Source of the DNA: Flavobacteriaceae bacterium 3519-10
GTDB lineage: Bacteria > Bacteroidota > Bacteroidia > Flavobacteriales > Weeksellaceae
DNA length: 64,000 nucleotides
Direction of reading: 5' to 3'
Assembly: GCA_000023725.1 (NCBI GenBank)
Contig: CP001673.1
Span: 2,304,342-2,368,341 of the forward strand
Position 1 is the first letter of the stretch. Every line of letters begins with the position of its first letter. The notes under the pieces are model-generated. The model saw nothing but the letters and a program-made list of their open reading frames with translations, was not told the origin of the DNA and did no database searches. Below are positions 44,954 to 51,865 of this stretch, piece by piece. Both the position numbers and the translations under genes were made by a program.

Positions 44954-45940
44954 TTATGCCTTTGCGAGTGCTTTTTCCACCTCGTTTCCGCACAGATCTT
45001 TAATTGAAATTCCATAGATCTTCGCCTGTTGCGGGAGAATAGAAGCAGGTGAAAACCCCGGATTGGTATTCATTTCGAGCATATAAGGCGTGCCGCCCAT
45101 AATGATGAACTCACTTCTGGAAAAGCCGCTCATTCCTAAAGAATTGTACGCTTTCTTCGCAATTTCCTCCACTTTTTGGCGCGTTTCATCATCAATTCTT
45201 GCGGGAGTGATTTCTTCGGAAGCGCCTTCGTATTTAGCCTCATAATCGAAGAATTCTTTATGCGAAACAATTTCTGTAATTCCAAGAACAATCGATTCAC
45301 CGTTAAAATCCACAACACCGACAGAAACCTCCATCCCATCGAGGAAGCTTTCAATTAAAACCTCATCATCCTGTTCAAAAGCAAAATCTATCGCCTTCTG
45401 GAATTCAGATTTATCCTTCACTTTTGAAATACCGAGTGAGGAACCGCTTTGGTTAGGTTTTACGAACAACGGAAGTTTAAGATCTTCAATAATTCCGTCT
45501 TCATCAATCGCCTCGCCTTTTCTTATATAAACGCTTTTGGCAGCCGGAATTCCGTATTTTGAGAGGACAGCCAGCGTATCTTTTTTATTGAATGTTAATG
45601 CACTCTGGTAAAATCCACAACCTGTATATTTCTGGCCAATAGTATCCCAATACGCCTGAAGCTCGCCATTTTCACCGGGTTTACCGTGAATTATGTTGAA
45701 ACACACATCAAATTTCACATCAAAGCCACTGTCGAGATTCACTGAAAAATCGGCTTTGTTCACCGGAACTTTCTGTTCACGGTCATCCAGAAAGTACCAT
45801 TCGTCTTTAAGGACGATCACCTTGTACACGTTGTAGCTGTCGCGGTCTAAGGAATCGTAAATAAGCTGGCCGCTTTTAAGGGAAACTACATATTCATCCG
45901 AATATCCGCCCATAACTACCGCGACATTTTTCTTGTTCAT
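44954..45940 (-). CDS. ddl: D-alanine--D-alanine ligase
   Basis: A 328-residue ATP-grasp ligase: VAVVMGGYSDEYVVSLKSG, IIHGKPGENGELQAYWD, KPNQSGSSLGISKV, and the C-terminal FSRSEFIIMGGTPYMLEMNTNPGFS. It joins two D-alanines for peptidoglycan. I chose the start at 45940 (MNKKNVAVVMGG) because the upstream in-frame Met at 45973 lies upstream of a -7 element at 45961-45968. Confidence 0.95.
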   Translation of the reverse strand: MNKKNVAVVMGGYSDEYVVSLKSGQLIYDSLDRDSYNVYKVIVLKDEWYFLDDREQKVPVNKADFSVNLDSGFDVKFDVCFNIIHGKPGENGELQAYWDTIGQKYTGCGFYQSALTFNKKDTLAVLSKYGIPAAKSVYIRKGEAIDEDGIIEDLKLPLFVKPNQSGSSLGISKVKDKSEFQKAIDFAFEQDDEVLIESFLDGMEVSVGVVDFNGESIVLGITEIVSHKEFFDYEAKYEGASEEITPARIDDETRQKVEEIAKKAYNSLGMSGFSRSEFIIMGGTPYMLEMNTNPGFSPASILPQQAKIYGISIKDLCGNEVEKALAKA

Positions 45941-45960
45941 AATTTTCAGTGTAATCAGGG

Positions 45961-45968
45961 CAAATTTA
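45961..45968 (-). promoter_or_regulatory. ddl promoter -7 element
   Basis: TAAATTTG on the minus strand, 20 nt before the chosen ddl start; this also decides that start, since the longer frame would begin upstream of it. Confidence 0.5.
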
Positions 45969-46099
45969 AACAAATTGTTTAAAAATCCGTCCGGAACGCG
46001 AATATATCGGTGTGCATCTCCTTATGATCAGTTGAATTTTATTCTGAAAAAAAATCAAAAATCAACCTGTCGCGTTTTTACTGTGCGGCCGGAAATACG

Positions 46100-46107
46100 T
46101 ATTTTTG
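46100..46107 (+). promoter_or_regulatory. lpxK promoter -7 element
   Basis: TATTTTTG fits TAnnTTTG; the lpxK ATG begins 6 nt after its last base. With the usual 4-7 nt to the transcription start, the mRNA may be leaderless. Confidence 0.45.
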
Positions 46108-46113
46108 CCGACT

Positions 46114-47139
46114 ATGAAAAGATGGTATCTCTACCCTTTTTCCGTTGGTTATCATTTCGTAACAGCTATAAGAAACGTAATGTATGATTGGGGAATCTTT
46201 AAATCAAAATCCTTTAAAACACCGATCATCAACGTCGGAAACCTTTCGGTGGGCGGCAGCGGTAAGTCGCCGATGGTGATGTACCTCGCGGAATATCTGT
46301 CGAAACAGTACCGAACCGGCGTATTGTCCCGCGGATACGGCCGGATCACAAAAGGATATGGCATCACGAATTACGACAGCAACTATAAAACCGTGGGCGA
46401 TGAAGCTATGCAGTTGTTTGAAAGGTTCAAAAACCGTTTCGTCATCGGCGTTTCAGAAGAACGGGTGCCCGGCGCACAGAAAATGATCGACGATATGGAC
46501 CTGAATGTGCTGGTTCTGGATGATGCCTATCAGCACCGTAAGATAAAGCCCGGCTTCAACATCCTGATGACGGATTATAACGATCCTTATTTCAAAGATT
46601 TCCTTTTGCCGGCCGGCGATTTACGCGAAAGCCGAAGCGGCGCTGCACGGGCTCAAATTATTATGGTATCCAAGTGCCCCGCAGATTTAACCGACGAGAA
46701 AAAACAGTATTATATTTCGAGGATAAAACCGCAGCATGACCAGAAAGTTTTCTTTTCGAGCATCGGTTATGACGAGAATGTGTACAGCGCCGATAAATTT
46801 CTGCCCGATAATAATTTGAGCTATTACGATATTTTATTAATTACAGGCATCGCGAACCCGAAACCGCTCATAAATCACCTCGCGAATTTTTCGCATCGTG
46901 TAAAACATCTCAAATTTAAAGATCATCATAATTTCAGCGATCAGGACATTAAAAACATCCTCGCCGAATACAAAAAATTAGGCGAATATAAAATAATCCT
47001 GACGACCGAAAAAGATTACGTACGGCTGAAAACCTTCGACTATCTGCGCGATCTGATGTACTACTGGCCAATTAATGTAATTATCGACCGTAAAGATGAT
47101 TTTAACCAGATCATTCAGAACTACGTGAGCCGCAACTGA
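46114..47139 (+). CDS. lpxK: tetraacyldisaccharide 4'-kinase
   Basis: A 341-residue P-loop kinase of the lipid A pathway. It has an N-terminal membrane-associated helix (RWYLYPFSVGYHFVTAIRNVMYD), Walker A VGNLSVGGSGKSPMV, and LVLDDAYQHRKIKPGFNIL, typical of LpxK. It phosphorylates the lipid A disaccharide at the inner membrane. I chose the ATG at 46114 over an in-frame TTG at 46105 which overlaps the promoter element. Confidence 0.93.
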   Translation: MKRWYLYPFSVGYHFVTAIRNVMYDWGIFKSKSFKTPIINVGNLSVGGSGKSPMVMYLAEYLSKQYRTGVLSRGYGRITKGYGITNYDSNYKTVGDEAMQLFERFKNRFVIGVSEERVPGAQKMIDDMDLNVLVLDDAYQHRKIKPGFNILMTDYNDPYFKDFLLPAGDLRESRSGAARAQIIMVSKCPADLTDEKKQYYISRIKPQHDQKVFFSSIGYDENVYSADKFLPDNNLSYYDILLITGIANPKPLINHLANFSHRVKHLKFKDHHNFSDQDIKNILAEYKKLGEYKIILTTEKDYVRLKTFDYLRDLMYYWPINVIIDRKDDFNQIIQNYVSRN

Positions 47140-47156
47140 TTCAGATACGTCCGGCG

Positions 47157-47897
47157 CTATTTTTCTTTGATGTAGATGTGACGGATGTTGTTTAGCCCGG
47201 TTTCACGCTCGTCGATCTCGAACTTACCGGTATTTCTTATTAAAGGCAGAAGTTTCGGGAATCCGAAATTCCGCGGATCGAAATCAGGTTTCTTTTTGAT
47301 GATAAAGTTTCCGAGATTTCCCAGAAAAGTCCAGCCGCTTTCGTCTGCGAGATCGTTTACGCTTTCCACAATGAGTTTTACGGTACGCGCATCCACTTTG
47401 CTCAGCGGTTCGGCTTTCCGTTTGGGTTTTGCTGTTTTCTTTTCCACAGCGGTTTCGGTGGCTGTATTTTTAAGTATTTCGAGGTAAATAAACTTATCAC
47501 ATGCAGAGATAAATGGCTTGGGTGTTTTCTTTTCTCCGAAGCCGATCACCGTCATACCCGCTTCGCGCAGGCGCGTGGCAAGCCTCGTAAAATCGCTGTC
47601 GCTGGAGACGATGCAGAAGCCTGTAACTTTCTCCGAATAAAGTATATCCATCGCATCGATGATCAGTGCGCTGTCGCTGGAGTTTTTTCCGGTGGTATAA
47701 CTGTACTGCTGGATCGGTGTGATGGCATTTTCGAGCAGAACACCCTTCCAACCCGAAACGGTGGGTTTGGTCCAGTCGGCGTAGATCCGTTTGATGGTGG
47801 GCGTTCCGTAACGGGAAATTTCCTCAAGCATTTGGGTTACGTTGGCGTAAGGTACATTATCGGCATCAATCAGTACGGCCAGTTTATCATCTGTCAT
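47157..47897 (-). CDS. NYN domain ribonuclease-like protein with C-terminal LOTUS/OST-HTH domain
   Basis: A 246-residue protein. Residues about 1-150 form a NYN (PIN-like) domain with acidic active-site positions: AVLIDADNVPYANV, DSALIIDAMDILYSE, and FCIVSSDSDFTRLATRLREAGMTVIGFG. After a basic Lys/Ala linker (about 155-170) the C-terminal 75 residues look like an OST-HTH/LOTUS winged helix (WTFLGNLGNFIIKKKPDFDPRNFG). Such proteins are predicted RNA nucleases or RNA-binding regulators. It is convergent with lpxK. Confidence 0.82.
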   Translation of the reverse strand: MTDDKLAVLIDADNVPYANVTQMLEEISRYGTPTIKRIYADWTKPTVSGWKGVLLENAITPIQQYSYTTGKNSSDSALIIDAMDILYSEKVTGFCIVSSDSDFTRLATRLREAGMTVIGFGEKKTPKPFISACDKFIYLEILKNTATETAVEKKTAKPKRKAEPLSKVDARTVKLIVESVNDLADESGWTFLGNLGNFIIKKKPDFDPRNFGFPKLLPLIRNTGKFEIDERETGLNNIRHIYIKEK

Positions 47898-48007
47898 TAT
47901 TCGGTGAAATTTAAAATTGGATTAAAAACCCGAAGGTATCACAAAATTCGCTGTGAAGGATAAAATATCAAATCAGGTGTGATGAAACCCGCCTGCGGGA
48001 AATATAT

Positions 48008-48015
48008 TATTTTTG
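48008..48015 (+). promoter_or_regulatory. dinB promoter -7 element
   Basis: TATTTTTG fits TAnnTTTG; the GTG start at 48020 begins 4 nt after it, so the transcript would be nearly leaderless. Confidence 0.45.
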
Positions 48016-48019
48016 TGAT

Positions 48020-49102
48020 GTGACTGAAAACCGCAAAATCATTCATGTTGATATGGACGCATTTTATGCTTCCGTGGAACAGCACGACCATCCTGAACTG
48101 CGTGGAAAACCGGTCGCGGTGGGCGGCGGACAGTATGGCGTAGTGGCAGCAGCGAGTTATGAAGCCCGGAAGTTCGGTGTTCGTTCCGCAATGCCCGGCA
48201 GATTGGCGCTCGAAAAATGTCCACATCTTATTGTGGTGAAACCCAGGTTTCAGCGTTACAAAGAAATTTCGCAGCAGATCCGCAGCATATTTAATGAGTA
48301 TACCGACCTCGTGGAGCCGCTTTCATTAGACGAAGCTTATCTGGATGTAACCGAAAATAAAAAAGGGATTGAATCTGCAAACGACATCGCGCGCGAAATA
48401 CGGGGCAGAATTTATGAGGAAACAGGCCTTACCGCATCGGCAGGAATTTCGGTTAATAAGTTCCTTGCAAAAGTAGCATCAGATTACAACAAACCAAACG
48501 GCCAGAAAACCATTCATCCAACGCAGATTCTGGAATTTATGGAAGAACTTCCGATTGAAAAGTTTTATGGTATCGGAAAGGTGACCGCAAACAAAATGCA
48601 CGAAATGCACATTTTTAAAGGTGCAGACCTAAAGAATAAATCCCTTGAAGAGCTGATCCGGCTTTTCGGCAAATCAGGAAATTATTATTACAACGTAGTT
48701 CGGGGCATCCACAACAGCGAAGTGAAACCTCACCGGATCCAGAAAAGTGTCGCGGTGGAAGAAACCTTCTGGGATAATCTGCTGGATGAGGAACAGGTTT
48801 TTGCCCAACTTAAAACCATCAGTGAAGAACTCGAAGAGCGGCTTTTAAAGAAAGAAATAAAAGGCAAATCGATTACCTTAAAGATTAAGTATAAGGATTT
48901 TACACAATATACACGCAGCACCACGCGCGACAGCTATTTTGGAGGCGCACATGATTTTTTTGAAACCGCGCGGAAACTCTGGGAACTACGCCCTGACGAC
49001 AAACCCGTGCGCCTGCTAGGGCTTTCACTTTCCAATCTCAACACCCAGGAAAAGAAACAGATTTCGGTTCAGCTCAGAATTCCTTTTGAGGAGTTTGAAT
49101 AG
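48020..49102 (+). CDS. dinB: DNA polymerase IV
   Basis: A 360-residue Y-family polymerase: HVDMDAFYASVEQ (metal Asp11 and Asp13), LSLDEAYLDVTENK with the second metal site, ASAGISVNKFLAKVASDYNKP, the finger-palm region, then the HhH-type and little-finger domain. It replicates past lesions with low fidelity. The start is GTG, fixed because Asp11 must be retained and no upstream ATG in frame exists. Confidence 0.95.
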   Translation: MTENRKIIHVDMDAFYASVEQHDHPELRGKPVAVGGGQYGVVAAASYEARKFGVRSAMPGRLALEKCPHLIVVKPRFQRYKEISQQIRSIFNEYTDLVEPLSLDEAYLDVTENKKGIESANDIAREIRGRIYEETGLTASAGISVNKFLAKVASDYNKPNGQKTIHPTQILEFMEELPIEKFYGIGKVTANKMHEMHIFKGADLKNKSLEELIRLFGKSGNYYYNVVRGIHNSEVKPHRIQKSVAVEETFWDNLLDEEQVFAQLKTISEELEERLLKKEIKGKSITLKIKYKDFTQYTRSTTRDSYFGGAHDFFETARKLWELRPDDKPVRLLGLSLSNLNTQEKKQISVQLRIPFEEFE

Positions 49103-49196
49103 AAATTAATGTCGCAGGAAACGCGCGTTTAAATGGGAAAAATCATGCGTACTTCCGTTACAAAATAAGTTAAGACATATACTTTATGAGCGGCGC

Positions 49197-49217
49197 ATAT
49201 CAATAATATTATGATAT
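49197..49217. promoter_or_regulatory. candidate operator before the AraC gene
   Basis: An imperfect palindrome, ATATCA-N9-TGATAT, with TAATATTA at its centre, lies about 80 nt before the AraC start. It could be a regulator site; there is no independent support. Confidence 0.3.
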
Positions 49218-49265
49218 TAAACATAATTTATCCTTATACATGTATATAATGTCGATAAGTTTTAT

Positions 49266-49273
49266 TATCTTTA
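49266..49273 (+). promoter_or_regulatory. promoter -7-like element of the AraC-subunit unit
   Basis: TATCTTTA differs from TAnnTTTG only in the last base and lies 24 nt before the ATG at 49298. Confidence 0.35.
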
Positions 49274-49297
49274 GATATCTTTTAAAGGTATTGATTG

Positions 49298-50155
49298 ATG
49301 ATGAGATTACGAGATTGGGGGCTTAGCCCTCTTGCAGAGGTGCATGACGAGGAAAAGACGATTAATTTTTCGGGATATTCTATCCTATATTCGGCAACAG
49401 AACACATTCATTTGGTGATTTTCGATAATGAAGTTTATCTGAAACCCGAAACTTTCTATTTTATTCCTCCAAACAGTAAAATTCAGTTATTTGGTGAGTC
49501 GAGACTCGCTATTCTGATCTGGTTTAAAGTCGATCTTTTTGTGGACCGGCTTGAGTTTCTGAACCATATTAAGAAAGGTATATTTTTCAGAAATCCTTTA
49601 GGTTGGGCGGTGCCGAACAATTTTATGCCTTTTGAGTCGATCATGAAGTATTATTACCTGCCGACGCAGGAAAAGCTCATCAATAAATTATTTGCGAAAA
49701 ACCTGCTTATTAATTTCCTTGAGTTTATACTGATCCGCACGTTGATGGAGCACGATCCCAAAATGGAAGATTACCGTAAAGACAGTGTAGAGAAAGAAAT
49801 TGCGAACAACTTCGTATTTATATTGCAGAAAGAATCTACGTTTAATTTTACGATGGAATATTACGCCGATAAGCTGAATATTACCAAACGGACACTCGAT
49901 AATGCAGTGCAGACGATGTATGGCTGTACCGCGAAACGTTTTGTAATTGCAAAGGCACTCGAAAAAGCCAAGAAACTGCTCCGCGGAACAGAGATTCCTA
50001 TTAAAAACATCAGCCAGGACCTCGGGTTTTCGGAAGAAAGCAATTTCAGTAATTTTTTCAAAAAGCATACAAACAGTTCACCGCGGGAATTCCGCGACCA
50101 TGCAATAAGCCAGATCCCGACCCTGCGCATTCCCGGTCCGGAAGTAGTATCTTAA
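49298..50155 (+). CDS. AraC family transcriptional regulator
   Basis: A 285-residue regulator with an N-terminal cupin-type sensor part (about 1-150; YLKPETFYFIPPNSKIQLFG) and a C-terminal pair of helix-turn-helix motifs (MEYYADKLNITKRTLDNAVQ and IKNISQDLGFSEESNFSNFFKKHTNSSPREFR), the AraC/XylS signature. Two tandem ATGs start the frame (49298, 49301). It is 13 nt before a pilin-like subunit gene, suggesting it controls that gene and perhaps the chaperone-usher-like operon 4 kb away. Confidence 0.88.
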   Translation: MMRLRDWGLSPLAEVHDEEKTINFSGYSILYSATEHIHLVIFDNEVYLKPETFYFIPPNSKIQLFGESRLAILIWFKVDLFVDRLEFLNHIKKGIFFRNPLGWAVPNNFMPFESIMKYYYLPTQEKLINKLFAKNLLINFLEFILIRTLMEHDPKMEDYRKDSVEKEIANNFVFILQKESTFNFTMEYYADKLNITKRTLDNAVQTMYGCTAKRFVIAKALEKAKKLLRGTEIPIKNISQDLGFSEESNFSNFFKKHTNSSPREFRDHAISQIPTLRIPGPEVVS

Positions 50156-50168
50156 AAATATTAGCATT

Positions 50169-50702
50169 ATGAAAACGGCTATTATATTATTCTTTCTGTT
50201 CACGTTCTTTTCAATATATGCACACGCGCAAAATGTAGCCGTGCTCAATATCAATCTGTATCCGGTCCAGACTATTGAGGTGAATTCAGCCAGCCAGACC
50301 GTAGATCTTGATTATAAAACGCGGGACGACTACCAGGACGGCGTGTCTGTAACCAAAACGGATCATCTTAAAATTTTCAGTACCGCAGCATTTGCCGTAA
50401 AAGTAAGATCCGAAAAGCCCACACTCACCAATCCGGACAGCACCAATTCAATAAATTCATCCGACATTACAATGACGGCATCGCAGGGAACTTCCAATTC
50501 CGGAGGTAGTTTCACGTCAAGCCCTGTGCAGCTTTCAGGTTCAGACGCAGAATTTTTATCGAGTTCGAAAGGGGGCGCGAATAATACATTTAATGTAAAA
50601 TACGCTGCCAGTGGTGGCGATAAGTATATCAATAAACGCGTAAATGGGCAGAGCCCAACGGTTTATACCACGCAGGTGGTTTTCAGTATCGAACCCAGAT
50701 AA
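50169..50702 (+). CDS. secreted pilin-like subunit (paralogue of the 59228 protein)
   Basis: A 177-residue protein with a signal peptide (1-20, ending AHA-Q). The mature protein begins with an alternating hydrophobic strand VAVLNINLYP, then TVDLDYKTRDDYQDGV, LKIFSTAAFAVKVR, TMTASQGTS, and ends with VYTTQVVFSIEPR. The same pattern is in the secreted protein at 59228 and in the second domain of the one at 57368. This resembles Ig-like pilin subunits of the spore-coat-U/archaic type. It is co-transcribed with the AraC regulator, 13 nt upstream. Confidence 0.65.
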   Translation: MKTAIILFFLFTFFSIYAHAQNVAVLNINLYPVQTIEVNSASQTVDLDYKTRDDYQDGVSVTKTDHLKIFSTAAFAVKVRSEKPTLTNPDSTNSINSSDITMTASQGTSNSGGSFTSSPVQLSGSDAEFLSSSKGGANNTFNVKYAASGGDKYINKRVNGQSPTVYTTQVVFSIEPR

Positions 50703-50772
50703 TCTGTTTCAAAGCATTAAAAAAAACGGGAAGTGCGACGAATGCACAGAATTTACTTTGATTATAAAAAAC

Positions 50773-50804
50773 AAAAACGCTTTCTGTAAAAAGAAAGCGT
50801 TTTT
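50773..50804. terminator. terminator between the subunit gene and tRNA-Leu
   Basis: A 13-bp stem AAAAACGCTTTCT/AGAAAGCGTTTTT (50773-50785, 50792-50804) works for both convergent units and ends only 3 bases before the tRNA 3' end. Confidence 0.85.
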
Positions 50805-50806
50805 TT

Positions 50807-50890
50807 GTGCCCGGAACAGGACTCGAACCTGCAAGCTTGTGGGCACCCGCACCTGAAACGAGCGTGTCTACCAATTTCACCATCCGGGCA
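50807..50890 (-). tRNA. tRNA-Leu(CAG)
   Basis: The minus strand folds as an 84-nt class II tRNA: acceptor TGCCCGG with CCGGGCA, D-arm region GGTGAAATTGGTAGACACG, anticodon stem CTCGT/GCGGG around the loop TTCAGGT (anticodon CAG), long variable arm, and T-loop GGTTCGAGTCC. The arm and GGTAGACACG match bacterial tRNA-Leu. CCA is not encoded. Confidence 0.93.
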
Positions 50891-51000
50891 TTGACGTTGC
50901 AAATATATATTTTTTAATAAAATTAGCGCCCATTTATCAACGGAATCTCTCCGTTCAATGCATAAAACATTTATTCATGAACGATTGAAAGTTTTTGCAG

Positions 51001-51846
51001 TTACACTTCCGCCTCCGGCGGGTTTAAAATTTTTAGTTTCATGTCTTTTAAATCGAAAATATCATGCTCACTCATCAGATGGAGAGTCATGTTTTCGATT
51101 GAAAGCGGCGCGCCTTCTACCACTTCAAGCAGGTTGCTGTTGGTGATTCTGCGGCCGTCGAGCAGGATGCCCATGCCTGTGCCTACAGCTTCCATTTTAT
51201 TTCTGTGAATAAGCAGCGCGGTATTTTCTTCAAGGCCTACACCCAATACGGCGGGGTTGCTCACCACCACTTCGAAGAGACGCGCGATGCGGCCTCTTTC
51301 AATAAAATGCGTGTCGAAAACGATATCTTTTACTAAACCAAGGCCGGTTGCGGTGGTCACTTCGCCTTTGTAGGCAGCTTCGGTGCTGCCGCCCTGTATG
51401 ATCATGCTTTCTGAGGCTGCGGCTGCGCCGGCGGAGGTTCCGGCATAGACAAAATCCGGTTCCTGGAGTTTTTCGGTCAGCAGCTTATAAAATTCTGTGC
51501 CTCCAAGCGTTGAAGTCAGGGCAAGCTGCGAGCCGCCTGTGGCATATACGGCATCTGCTTTTTTCAGGCGTTCTATGTTCGCGGGATCGTCGGCTTCCTG
51601 GCGCGTCCGCATAATCAGCGCACCGCAGTTTTCGGCGCCGAGTTTTTTAAATATTTTAAGATAATCTTTCCCCACTTCTTCCGGAATCGACGAGGCGGAA
51701 GTAATTATTTCAATGCGTGAGCGTTTTTTCTGGCGGGTTTCATCAATAAAACGCTCAAGGATGGTGGTGTTGGAAAACCGGTCGCTGTTGCCATTCTTGT
51801 CTTCCGCACCTCCAATAACCAACACTTTACCTTTGATATTTACCAT
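51001..51846 (-). CDS. cphB: cyanophycinase
   Basis: A 281-residue serine exopeptidase with the nucleophile elbow in YAGTSAGAAAASESMI and the GKVLVIGGAEDKN start typical of CphB. It cleaves the Arg-Asp polymer cyanophycin to beta-Asp-Arg dipeptides. I chose the start at 51846 (MVNIKGKVLVIGG); the frame continues upstream to 51912, but that part overlaps cphA. It lies 19 nt after cphA on the same strand, so the polymer is made and degraded from one operon. Confidence 0.93.
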   Translation of the reverse strand: MVNIKGKVLVIGGAEDKNGNSDRFSNTTILERFIDETRQKKRSRIEIITSASSIPEEVGKDYLKIFKKLGAENCGALIMRTRQEADDPANIERLKKADAVYATGGSQLALTSTLGGTEFYKLLTEKLQEPDFVYAGTSAGAAAASESMIIQGGSTEAAYKGEVTTATGLGLVKDIVFDTHFIERGRIARLFEVVVSNPAVLGVGLEENTALLIHRNKMEAVGTGMGILLDGRRITNSNLLEVVEGAPLSIENMTLHLMSEHDIFDLKDMKLKILNPPEAEV

Positions 51847-51865
51847 ACTTCTACTATTTAATTTT

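Noticed and set aside
50644-50883. Small frames across the subunit end and the tRNA
   Set aside because: They read through a terminator and a tRNA gene; shadows.
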